Shown here: piece by piece, positions 39,414 through 47,914 of the stretch | Position numbering within the stretch: the first letter of the stretch is position 1 | Layout: every line of letters begins with the position of its first letter | Source: a virus | Strand: one strand, 5' to 3' | Length of the DNA: 50,492 nt | IMG/VR virus record: IMGVR_UViG_3300020473_000043 | Span: 1 to 50,492 of that record | Notes under the pieces: model-generated | What the model saw: the letters and a program-made list of their open reading frames with translations, nothing else | What the model was told of the DNA's origin: nothing | The model's database searches: none | Program-made: the position numbers and the translations under genes

Positions 39414-41074
39414 TGGCATTAAATCCCTTTTTTCTTCAAGGATCTCAATCTGAACAAAGACTTGTTCAGGAATTGATTAATGAGCAATTAAAAATGTATG
39501 GTGTAGATGTTACATATCTACCCAGAAAAGTTGTTAATAGAGATTCAATATTTCGTGAAATAGAGTCTTCAAAATTTGATGATTCTTATACTTTAGAAGC
39601 ATATGTAAATACGTATGAGGGTTATTCTGGACAGGGTGATGTTATGTCCAAATTTGGTTTGTCTATAAAGGATGAATTAACTCTTACAATATCAAGAGAA
39701 AGATATGAGGATTTTATTACACCATTTCTTGAATCAGAAACAGATAGTGAAATAGTATTATCAAATAGACCTAGAGAAGGAGATCTTGTATATTTTCCAT
39801 TAGGACAAAGATTATTTGAAGTAAAATTTGTTGAGCATGAAGATCCATTTTATCAGTTAGGAAAAAATTACGTATATTTACTTAAGTGTGAATTATTTGA
39901 ATATGAGGATGAGGTTATTGATACTGGTGTTGATGTAATTGACACTCAAGTTGAAGAAGAGGGTTATATTACTACTCTTAAACTTGTTGGATCTGGTCAA
40001 ACTGCATCTGCATCTGCACTTATTAATTCAAAATATGTAAGAGAAATATTCTTGAATAATGATGGTAATGGATATACATCTCCACCTATAATAAAATTTG
40101 ATGATTCTCCAGCTAGTGGTGGTACTGCTACTGCTATTGGTATTCTTACAACTAGAGGAGGTATAACTTCTTTAAAATCTATTCAGATGACTAATGCTGG
40201 ATATGGATATACAACAACTCCTCAGATATACTTTACTAGTGATGTTGGTACTGGTGCTGCAGCAACTTGTTCAATAGAATCATCAGATACTAAGGGTGTT
40301 GTTGCAATAACAGTTACTGATGGTGGAAGTGGATATACTTCTGCACCAGATGTTACTATTGGAAATCCAACTGCTGGAGCAGCTGCAACTGCTACTGTTT
40401 CTGAAACAGGAACTATTACAGCAATAACTCTTTCAACTGGTGGTGTAAATTATATTGATACTCCATCCGTAACGATTGCAAATCCACCTAGTGTTGGTGT
40501 TGGAGTAGGTACTACTGCTGTTGGTATTGCATCTGTAACTGCTGGAATTGTTACTACAATAACTATAACAAATGCTGGTTTTGGATATACAAATACTGCA
40601 GTACCATCAGTAACTATAGATAATAGTGCTGGAATTAAGACATCTACAAACGTGCTTACTAATGCAACAGCTATCGCAACAATAACTAATGGAAATATTG
40701 TTAATGCAGTAAGAGTAGTTAATCCAGGTGTTGGATATACTCAAGTTCCAACCGTAACAATTGCAGATCCACCATTAATAACAGGAATAGGAACATATCA
40801 ATTTAATGAAGAAGTTGTTGGATCTACTTCTGGAGCAAGAGCTAGAGTTAAGAATTGGAATGCAGATACTGGTACATTAAAGATTGATATACTTAATGGA
40901 TTAGATTTCTCTCCAGGAGAATTAGTAGTTGGTTCTGCATCATCTGCTACTTATGCTACAGATACATTTGACGATACTGATATATATGATGAGTACAATC
41001 AAGGTGATGAAATTGAAACAGAAGCAGATCTTCTGTTAGATTTTACACAATCAAATCCATTTGGAACATATTAA
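39413..41074 (+). CDS. gp14: gp14 neck protein with a large beta-repeat insertion
   Basis: 553 residues, against 256 in T4. Residues 1-175 (NPFFLQGSQSEQRLVQELINEQLKMYGVDVTYLPRK, then LGKNYVYLLKCELFEYEDEVIDTG) and the last 40 match T4-type gp14, which with gp13 forms the neck ring below the portal. Between them, residues about 200-460 carry six GxGYxxxPxV units (about 40066-40760). The insertion is Gly/Thr/Ala-rich and strand-forming, so it should project from the neck as a decoration (inference). The frame is open throughout, so this is a fusion by insertion, not a broken gene. Confidence 0.88.
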   Translation: MALNPFFLQGSQSEQRLVQELINEQLKMYGVDVTYLPRKVVNRDSIFREIESSKFDDSYTLEAYVNTYEGYSGQGDVMSKFGLSIKDELTLTISRERYEDFITPFLESETDSEIVLSNRPREGDLVYFPLGQRLFEVKFVEHEDPFYQLGKNYVYLLKCELFEYEDEVIDTGVDVIDTQVEEEGYITTLKLVGSGQTASASALINSKYVREIFLNNDGNGYTSPPIIKFDDSPASGGTATAIGILTTRGGITSLKSIQMTNAGYGYTTTPQIYFTSDVGTGAAATCSIESSDTKGVVAITVTDGGSGYTSAPDVTIGNPTAGAAATATVSETGTITAITLSTGGVNYIDTPSVTIANPPSVGVGVGTTAVGIASVTAGIVTTITITNAGFGYTNTAVPSVTIDNSAGIKTSTNVLTNATAIATITNGNIVNAVRVVNPGVGYTQVPTVTIADPPLITGIGTYQFNEEVVGSTSGARARVKNWNADTGTLKIDILNGLDFSPGELVVGSASSATYATDTFDDTDIYDEYNQGDEIETEADLLLDFTQSNPFGTY

Positions 41075-41077
41075 AAA

Positions 41078-42133
41078 ATGTTAGGACAATACTATTATCA
41101 TTCAATTATTCGTAAAACACTTGTTTCATTTGGAACTTTGTTTAACCAGATCTATATTAGACATACAGATGCTAATGATGGAACTGTTGGAGAAATGAAA
41201 GTTCCATTAGCATATGGTCCAGCACAAAAGTTTTTAGCAAGATTAGAACAAAATCCAGATTTAAATAGAGCAGTTCAAATTACATTACCAAGAATGTCAT
41301 TTGAAATGAATAGAATTTCCTATGATCCATCAAGAAAGGTATCATTAACTCAAACATTTAAAGCTGTAGATGATGATAATAGGGTAAAAAAAGTTTTTAT
41401 GCCTGTTCCTTATAATATAGGATTTGAATTGAATATTATGTGTAAATTAAATGATGATGCATTACAAATATTAGAACAGATATTACCATATTTTCAACCA
41501 GCATTTAATGTAACTGTTGAATTAGTTGATTCTATTGGAGAAAAAAGAGATATTCCAATAGTTTTAGATTCTATGGATTTTACAGATGATTATGAAGGTG
41601 ATTATTCTACAAGAAGAGCATTAATTTATACTTTACAATTTACTGCAAAATCATATCTATTCGGACCTATTGCAGAATCTACAGATGGATTAATTCGTAA
41701 GGTTCAGGTTGATTACTATGGTAGTACTGATACTGTTCGTGCGAAGAGAGAAATGAGATATGTTGCTACACCTAGAGCAAGAAAAGATTATGATAATGAT
41801 GCCACAGTTTCAGGATCTGTTATTACTGAAAATGTTTCACTTGATGAAACATTAATTAATGTTAACGATACTTCAACATTTAGTACTGGTACTAGAATTA
41901 TTATTGATAGTGAAATTATGAAGATTACTAAGAAAACTAGCAATCAAATTACAGTTAATAGAGCATATAGTAGTACTATTGCTGCAGAGCATATTACTGG
42001 AACTAAGATTAGTGTTCTTAGCACAGCTGATGATGTATTAATTGCTCCAGGTGATGATTTTGGATTTAATGAAACTTCTTCATTCTTCCAAGATGGTGGA
42101 GATTTTGCTCCAGCTAGACAAACCGATATTTAA
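41078..42133 (+). CDS. gp15: gp15 tail completion and sheath stabiliser protein
   Basis: 351 residues (T4: 272). The core (QYYYHSIIRKTLVSFGTLFNQIYIRH, then VPLAYGPAQKFLARLEQNP, then LPRMSFEM, then RDIPIVLDSMDFTDDYEGDY) is that of gp15, which caps the finished tail and binds the neck. Residues about 248-320 carry a module of the STxGF...EI type (NVNDTSTFSTGTRIIIDSEIMKI, then RAYSSTIAAEHITGTKI), also seen in gp7 and the DUF4815 protein; this accounts for most of the extra length. Confidence 0.9.
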   Translation: MLGQYYYHSIIRKTLVSFGTLFNQIYIRHTDANDGTVGEMKVPLAYGPAQKFLARLEQNPDLNRAVQITLPRMSFEMNRISYDPSRKVSLTQTFKAVDDDNRVKKVFMPVPYNIGFELNIMCKLNDDALQILEQILPYFQPAFNVTVELVDSIGEKRDIPIVLDSMDFTDDYEGDYSTRRALIYTLQFTAKSYLFGPIAESTDGLIRKVQVDYYGSTDTVRAKREMRYVATPRARKDYDNDATVSGSVITENVSLDETLINVNDTSTFSTGTRIIIDSEIMKITKKTSNQITVNRAYSSTIAAEHITGTKISVLSTADDVLIAPGDDFGFNETSSFFQDGGDFAPARQTDI

Positions 42134-42141
42134 ATGTTGTT

Positions 42142-42552
42142 ATGCCTGATAAATTTGCTAGTATTAATAAAGTATTAGGAACTGAAACTGATTTGGTTGA
42201 AGTTGAATCTCAACCAATTAGTAAGTCTTCTGATGATATTGAAAAGGATTATCAATATACTCGTGCTAATTTATATTCATTAATTGAGAAAGGGCAAGAA
42301 TCTCTCAATGGTATAATGGAACTTGCAGGTGAAAGTGCAAGTCCAAGAGCATATGAAGTTGCAGGACAAATAATTAAGTCAGTTGCTGATACAACTGATA
42401 AATTAATGGAACTTCAAAAGAAAGTAAAAGAAGTAGACGAAGAAAAACAAAAACCAACTACTAATGTAACTAATAATGCATTATTTGTTGGATCAACTTC
42501 AGAATTATCTAAGGTTCTTAAACAGGGATTTCTAAATAAAGATAATAAGTAG
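42142..42552 (+). CDS. gp16: gp16 terminase small subunit
   Basis: 136 residues (T4: 164). Position before the large subunit and the helical core (DIEKDYQYTRANLYSLIEKGQESLNGIMELAGESASPRAYEVAGQIIKSVADTTDKLMELQKK) are typical of T4-type gp16, which forms rings that regulate packaging by gp17. The acidic N-terminus and the tail (LSKVLKQGFLNK) are usual too. Seven bases separate it from the DUF192 gene. Confidence 0.85.
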   Translation: MPDKFASINKVLGTETDLVEVESQPISKSSDDIEKDYQYTRANLYSLIEKGQESLNGIMELAGESASPRAYEVAGQIIKSVADTTDKLMELQKKVKEVDEEKQKPTTNVTNNALFVGSTSELSKVLKQGFLNKDNK

Positions 42553-42559
42553 AATATCA

Positions 42560-43279
42560 ATGTCTAAAACTTTTAGAAATTTTTTAACAGAATCCTCTGC
42601 GAAAAAATGCCCAGCTGGTAAATATTGGTGCTATACTGATAAGAAATGTAAAAAAATACCTCATGGATATCATGTAGGTAGAAGAGGATATCTTGAGCAA
42701 GATGAGGAGGAAAAGAAAAATGGGTCCAATAACGGTAATGGAAGTGGTAATGGCCATTCTGGCAATGGTAATGGTGGGAACGGTAACGGTAACGGTGGCA
42801 ATGGTGGTGGAGGATTAGGAGAGTCAATTAATCTTCCATTAAATTTGGAAATACCATCTAATCCAAGAGATTTTAATATGGGATTGATGTTCAGGGAAAA
42901 ATTGGATAAAGATAGTGGTATGCTTTTTATTTTTAATGAAGTTAGTGAAAAGTCTTTTCATATGAAAAATACTAGTATACCTCTTGATATTGCATTTATT
43001 AACAAAGATGGTATAATAGAAAGTATTAAAAAATTGGAACCACATAATTTAAATCCAGTTTATTCTGAATCAGAAGTTCTATATGCATTAGAAGTAAATA
43101 GAGATTGGTTTATTGAAAATAATATAAAAGTTGGTGATAGGATATTTGATTCTATTGAAAAAGATACTGTAAGAATTAATAATTCTGATGGACAAGAGTT
43201 TGCTAGTGTTATTGATATAATAAAACCAGAACCAATGAAATCCCCAGAATCTTCTGTTAGGTGGAAGGAATTAATTTAA
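42560..43279 (+). CDS. DUF192-domain protein with Cys-rich head and Gly/Asn linker
   Basis: 239 residues in three parts. Residues 16-40 hold C17, C24 and C30 in KKCPAGKYWCYTDKKCKKIPHGYHVG, a small Cys motif I recall from several cyanophage proteins. Residues 54-87 are an almost pure Gly/Asn linker coded by GGTAAYGG-type triplet repeats. Residues about 91-205 match DUF192 (GLMFREKLDKDSGMLFIF, then SFHMKNTSIPLDIAFINKDG, then VLYALEVNRDWFIENNIKVGD). The function of DUF192 is unknown. It lies between gp16 and gp17, seven and four bases away, so it is co-expressed with terminase. Confidence 0.75.
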   Translation: MSKTFRNFLTESSAKKCPAGKYWCYTDKKCKKIPHGYHVGRRGYLEQDEEEKKNGSNNGNGSGNGHSGNGNGGNGNGNGGNGGGGLGESINLPLNLEIPSNPRDFNMGLMFREKLDKDSGMLFIFNEVSEKSFHMKNTSIPLDIAFINKDGIIESIKKLEPHNLNPVYSESEVLYALEVNRDWFIENNIKVGDRIFDSIEKDTVRINNSDGQEFASVIDIIKPEPMKSPESSVRWKELI

Positions 43280-43283
43280 TTTT

Positions 43284-44936
43284 ATGAATCAAAATGATGT
43301 TTATCTTGGTAATCCCAATTTAAAAAAAGCGAATACACCTATTGAATTTACTGAGGAACAAATTGTTGAGTTTCTTAGATGTAAGGAAGATCCTGTTTAT
43401 TTTGCAAGAAATTATATAAAAATCGTTTCTTTGGATGAAGGTCTTGTACCATTTAATCTTTATGATTTTCAAGAAAAGTTAATCCACAATTTCCATACAA
43501 ACAGGTTTAACATCTGTAAAATGCCAAGGCAAACGGGTAAGTCTACTACTTGTGTTTCTTATCTATTACATTATGCAGTATTTAATGATAATGTTAATAT
43601 TGCAATTTTGGCAAACAAAGCATCTACAGCAAGAGATTTATTAGGAAGATTACAATTAGCATATGAAAATTTACCCACATGGATGCAACAAGGTATCATT
43701 AGTTGGAACAAAGGTTCTCTTGAATTAGAAAATGGATCAAAAATTTCTGCTAACTCTACGTCTTCATCTGCTGTCCGAGGTGGATCCTATAATGTCATCT
43801 TTCTTGACGAGTTCGCTTTCATCCCGAATCACATTGCTGATGACTTCTTTGCCAGTGTTTATCCTACTATTACGTCTGGACAAAGTACTAAAGTAATTAT
43901 TGTTTCAACCCCAAGAGGTATGAATCATTTTTACCGAATGTGGCATGATTCAGAAAGAAGTAAAAATGATTATATACCAACTGATGTTCATTGGTCTGAA
44001 GTTCCTGGTAGAGATGAAGCGTGGAAAGAACAAACAATTGCTAATACTTCTGAAGAACAATTTAAGATTGAGTTTGAATGTGAATTTTTAGGTTCTGTTA
44101 ATACTCTTATTAGTCCAGCAAAACTTAGAAATTTAGTATATGAAGAACCATTAAAAAAGAATGCTGGACTTGATATCTACGAAAATGCTAAAAAGAATCA
44201 TAATTATCTAATTACAGTTGATGTTGCCAGAGGATTGGGTAATGATTATTCTGCATTTATAGTATTTGATATTACAGAGTTTCCTTATAAGGTAGTTGCT
44301 AAGTATAGGAATAATGAAATTAAACCTATGTTATTTCCCAATATCATATATGATGTAGCAAGAGGTTATAATCAAGCTTATCTTTTAATAGAAGTTAATG
44401 ATATAGGAGATCAAGTAGCAGGTATTCTTCAATTTGATCTTGAATATGAAAATCTTCTTATGTGTTCAATGAGGGGACGTAGTGGACAAATAGCTGGATC
44501 TGGATTTAGTGGTAAAAAATCTCAACTTGGTGTTAGAACAACTGCTGCAGTTAAAAAGTTAGGTTGTAGTAATTTAAAAACTTTAATAGAGGATGATAAA
44601 TTAACAACATGTGATTATGATATCATATCCGAATTAACAACATTTACCCAAAAACATAATTCATTTGAGGCAGAAGAAGGGTGTAATGATGACCTTGCTA
44701 TGTGTTTAGTATTATTTGCTTGGTTAGTAGCACAAGATTACTTTAAAGAAATGACTGATAATGATATTCGTAAAAGGTTGTATGATGAAAGAAAAAATGA
44801 AATAGAACAGGATATGGCACCGTTTGGATTTATATCAGATGGAGTTTCAGACGAATCTTCTTTTGTAGATCAAAGTGGAGAAAGATGGTATACAGATGAA
44901 TATGGAGATCGTTCTTACATGTGGGACTATATGTGA
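43284..44936 (+). CDS. gp17: gp17 terminase large subunit
   Basis: 550 residues (T4: 610). Walker A R82-Q-T-G-K86-S-T and Walker B with D175-E176 (VIFLDEFAF) mark the packaging ATPase. The C-terminal nuclease shows its first acidic site at ITVDVARG and later ones at IEVNDIGD and NDDLAMCL. gp17 docks on the portal, cuts concatemers and pumps DNA into the head. It begins four bases after the DUF192 gene. No intron or homing insertion is seen, though gp17 is a frequent site for them. Confidence 0.95.
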   Translation: MNQNDVYLGNPNLKKANTPIEFTEEQIVEFLRCKEDPVYFARNYIKIVSLDEGLVPFNLYDFQEKLIHNFHTNRFNICKMPRQTGKSTTCVSYLLHYAVFNDNVNIAILANKASTARDLLGRLQLAYENLPTWMQQGIISWNKGSLELENGSKISANSTSSSAVRGGSYNVIFLDEFAFIPNHIADDFFASVYPTITSGQSTKVIIVSTPRGMNHFYRMWHDSERSKNDYIPTDVHWSEVPGRDEAWKEQTIANTSEEQFKIEFECEFLGSVNTLISPAKLRNLVYEEPLKKNAGLDIYENAKKNHNYLITVDVARGLGNDYSAFIVFDITEFPYKVVAKYRNNEIKPMLFPNIIYDVARGYNQAYLLIEVNDIGDQVAGILQFDLEYENLLMCSMRGRSGQIAGSGFSGKKSQLGVRTTAAVKKLGCSNLKTLIEDDKLTTCDYDIISELTTFTQKHNSFEAEEGCNDDLAMCLVLFAWLVAQDYFKEMTDNDIRKRLYDERKNEIEQDMAPFGFISDGVSDESSFVDQSGERWYTDEYGDRSYMWDYM

Positions 44937-44962
44937 AAAAAGTGCATGTAAAAAGATATTTT

Positions 44963-44970
44963 AATAAATA
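44963..44970 (+). promoter_or_regulatory. late promoter AATAAATA (gene 18)
   Basis: AATAAATA in the 69-base gap between gp17 and gp18, 35 bases before the ATG. GGAG (44996-44999) serves as ribosome site. Confidence 0.65.
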
Positions 44971-45005
44971 ATTTCAGAATAATCTGAGACTCGGAGAGTA
45001 AAAAG

Positions 45006-47180
45006 ATGCCACTAAATTTAGCATCTCCTGGAATTCTGGTAAAGGAAGTTGATCTGACTACAGGAAGAGTGGATCCTACTTCCGACGCAGTTGGAGCAAT
45101 TGTTGGACCATTTGAGAAAGGACCAGTTAACGAACCTGTACTGGTAAATAACGAACAGGATCTTTTAGATAATTTTGGTAATCCTCATCCTACAGATAAG
45201 CAATATGAAGCTTGGATGGTTGCATCTTCTTACTTAGCATATGGTGGATCATTACAGGTTGTAAGATCTAGTGATACTTCACTTAAAAACGCAAGATCTG
45301 GATCAACTGAAGTATTACTAAAGAGTTATCAAGACTATTTAAATAATGGATATGATGAAAATACACTTTCGGGAGTACCTATTGCTGCAAGAAGCCCAGG
45401 ATCTTGGGCAAACGGAATTAAGGTTGCAGTAGTTGATGGTTTAGCAGATCAAACTCTTAGTGGAATCGCAACACATGCTGGAGGACCAACATCATTTGCT
45501 GTTGGTATGGGAGTTACCCAAAGTCTTCAAGGTGAAGTGTTAGTTTCTGCTGGAGCAACATCAGCAGTACCGAATGGAACATATTTGAAAGGAATTATCA
45601 CTGAGGTAGGTACTGGATCAATTGGTGTTAAAGTTCTTTCCCAAGTAGATGCTGCAGGTACAGAAACCGAAGTTGATTATCAACAGGGTGGACTTAATGC
45701 ATTTAAGAATACTAAAAATGTTGGATTTGTTCCTTATGGTGGAACAGTTTCTACTTCTTCAACAACTTATACTAGTACATTAGATTGGTACGATCAACAA
45801 AAGATTACTCTTACTAATAGTACTATTAGTTGGAATACTCTTGCAGATAGACCAGAAACTTCCTCACATGCTGTAGGAAAAAACAGTAGATTTGATGAAG
45901 TTCATGTTGTTGTTATTGATGATCTAGGTGAAGTTACTGGAAATGCTGGTACAATTCTTGAGAAGCATACAAATCTTTCTAAAGCAACTGATGCTGAATA
46001 TTCAGTAGGAGCACCTTCTTATTGGAGAAAGTATATTGGTGAAAATTCAGAATATATTTTCGCAGGTGTTCAACCTACAGGTGTTAGTACTGTTTCTGCT
46101 TTCAGTAGTGGATATACTCAAGAAACTGATAACCAGTGGGATCAACCAGCAAAAGATATTAAATTTGCAGGTGTTGGATCACCAACTCTTACATTAGGAA
46201 GTGGTAAAAATTATGATGGTAATGAAGATCTTACTGCTACTGGATCACTTGCTGCAACAGTTGGCGATCTTTCATTAGGTTATGATATCTTTGCAAATAG
46301 TGAAGAATATGAAGTTGATTTCTTACTTCAAGGTGGTGGATCTTTATCTTTAGAAGACACACAAGCACTTGCAAGTAAATTAATTTCAGTTGCTGAAATT
46401 AGAAAAGATTCAATTGCATTTGTATCTCCTAATAGAGGTTCTCAACTTACAGAAGCATCTGCTGGAGAATATGCAGTTAAGAGTGGATCTGATATTACTA
46501 CAAATTTAGTTAATTTCTATGCATCAGTTCCTTCATCCTCATATGCAGTATTCGATAGTGGATACAAGTATATGTACGATAGATTCTCTGATACATTTAG
46601 ATATGTTCCTTTAAATGGTGATATTGCTGGTACTTGTGCCAGAAATGACACTACTAACTTCCCTTGGTTCTCACCTGCTGGAACTAGTAGAGGAGCAATA
46701 TTAAATGCAGTTAAACTGGCATTTAATCCAACTAAAGGACAAAGAGATACATTATATTCTAATAGAATTAACCCAGTAATATTCTCACCAGGAGCAGGAA
46801 TTGTTCTATTCGGTGATAAGACTGGACTTGCTAAAGCATCTGCTTTTGATAGAATTAATATTCGTAGATTGTTTATCTACCTTGAAAATTCTATTTCTGC
46901 TGCTGCAAAAGATGTGATGTTTGAATTCAACGATGCTCTAACTAGAAATTCGTTTGTGAATGCTGTTGAACCTTTCCTTCGGGATATACAGGCAAAGCGT
47001 GGTATTCAAGATTTCAGACTAATATGTGATGAATCAAATAACACTGCTGCTATCATTGATGCCAATGAATTTATAGCAGACATCTTTGTTAAACCATCAC
47101 GTTCGATTAATTTCATTGGACTAACCTTTGTGGCAACCAGATCTGGCGTGTCATTCTCAGAAATTATTGGCAACGTTTAA
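45006..47180 (+). CDS. gp18: gp18 tail sheath protein
   Basis: 724 residues (T4: 659). The start (LNLASPGILVKEVDLTTGRVDPTSDAVGAIVGPFEKGPVNEPVLV) and the C-terminus (NSFVNAVEPFLRDIQAKRGIQDFRLICDESNN, then PSRSINFIGLTFVATRSGVSFSEIIG) are characteristic of T4-type contractile sheath proteins. It polymerises around the gp19 tube and contracts on infection. The central part is the variable, outward-facing region. GGAG upstream and a late promoter of its own agree with high expression. Confidence 0.95.
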   Translation: MPLNLASPGILVKEVDLTTGRVDPTSDAVGAIVGPFEKGPVNEPVLVNNEQDLLDNFGNPHPTDKQYEAWMVASSYLAYGGSLQVVRSSDTSLKNARSGSTEVLLKSYQDYLNNGYDENTLSGVPIAARSPGSWANGIKVAVVDGLADQTLSGIATHAGGPTSFAVGMGVTQSLQGEVLVSAGATSAVPNGTYLKGIITEVGTGSIGVKVLSQVDAAGTETEVDYQQGGLNAFKNTKNVGFVPYGGTVSTSSTTYTSTLDWYDQQKITLTNSTISWNTLADRPETSSHAVGKNSRFDEVHVVVIDDLGEVTGNAGTILEKHTNLSKATDAEYSVGAPSYWRKYIGENSEYIFAGVQPTGVSTVSAFSSGYTQETDNQWDQPAKDIKFAGVGSPTLTLGSGKNYDGNEDLTATGSLAATVGDLSLGYDIFANSEEYEVDFLLQGGGSLSLEDTQALASKLISVAEIRKDSIAFVSPNRGSQLTEASAGEYAVKSGSDITTNLVNFYASVPSSSYAVFDSGYKYMYDRFSDTFRYVPLNGDIAGTCARNDTTNFPWFSPAGTSRGAILNAVKLAFNPTKGQRDTLYSNRINPVIFSPGAGIVLFGDKTGLAKASAFDRINIRRLFIYLENSISAAAKDVMFEFNDALTRNSFVNAVEPFLRDIQAKRGIQDFRLICDESNNTAAIIDANEFIADIFVKPSRSINFIGLTFVATRSGVSFSEIIGNV

Positions 47181-47200
47181 TTTAAAGAGGTAAAAATCCA

Positions 47201-47830
47201 ATGGCACTAAGAACTATTTCACAATTTAAATCCACCCTAGTTGGTGGTGGTGTAAGACCTAATCTGTTTGAAGTTACATTAAACTTCCCAAATGGTACAG
47301 GACAAACATTATCATTCATGTCGAATGATAATAATCCAACAGCAGCAGAGCAAACAATTACTACTGCTGGTGTTTCTGATGATGTACCATTTTTAGTAAA
47401 AGCTGCTGCTCTACCAGCATCTAATATTTCTCCAGTTGAAGTTCCTTTTAGAGGAAGAATACTTAAAGTTGCTGGTGAAAGAACATTCGATACATGGACT
47501 GTTACAGTTCTAAATGATGCTGACTTTAAGATCAGAACATCGTTTGAAGAATGGATGAATGGTATTAGTAGACTAACTAATGGATCAGGTGAGGTTAATC
47601 CAGCAGATTATACTGCTGATGCTGCAGTTGATCAACTTGATAGAAACGGATCAGTTTTAAGGAGATACAATTTTGTTGGAGTATTCCCAACTAATATTTC
47701 TGAGATTCCTCTATCAATGGATACAACAGATACCATAGAAGAATTTACAGTTGAAATGCAAGTTCTTTACTGGACTCTTGCTGCTCAAACTACGAGCAAC
47801 AATGAATCAGTTAAGCCTGCAATTAACTAA
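47201..47830 (+). CDS. gp19: gp19 tail tube protein
   Basis: 209 residues (T4: 163). It lies 20 bases after gp18 with AAAGAGG as ribosome site. The pattern VRPNLFEVTLNFPN, then PFLVKAAALPASNISPVEVPFRGRILKVAGERTFDTWTVTVLND is typical of cyanophage tube proteins, which form the inner channel for DNA. The next gene is separated by a strong hairpin, so sheath and tube may be transcribed as one high-level unit. Confidence 0.93.
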   Translation: MALRTISQFKSTLVGGGVRPNLFEVTLNFPNGTGQTLSFMSNDNNPTAAEQTITTAGVSDDVPFLVKAAALPASNISPVEVPFRGRILKVAGERTFDTWTVTVLNDADFKIRTSFEEWMNGISRLTNGSGEVNPADYTADAAVDQLDRNGSVLRRYNFVGVFPTNISEIPLSMDTTDTIEEFTVEMQVLYWTLAAQTTSNNESVKPAIN

Positions 47831-47851
47831 TAGGTAAATTTAAATACTTAG

Positions 47852-47883
47852 AATAACCTCATCCATTTATGGGTGGGGTTATT
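47852..47883 (+). terminator. strong hairpin after gp19
   Basis: 14 bp (47852-47865 with 47870-47883, two G-U pairs) and a TTTA loop. The following bases are ATTTACG-like rather than a pure T-tract: T-poor for a classical terminator, but it stands exactly at the end of the sheath-tube unit. Confidence 0.7.
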
Positions 47884-47914
47884 TACGTCTATATAAGATA
47901 GAAAATTGAGTATT

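Noticed and set aside
47906-47914. TTG start for the halogenase
   Set aside because: The ATG at 47915 puts the FAD loop GAGSAG at residues 8-13, the usual place in the family.
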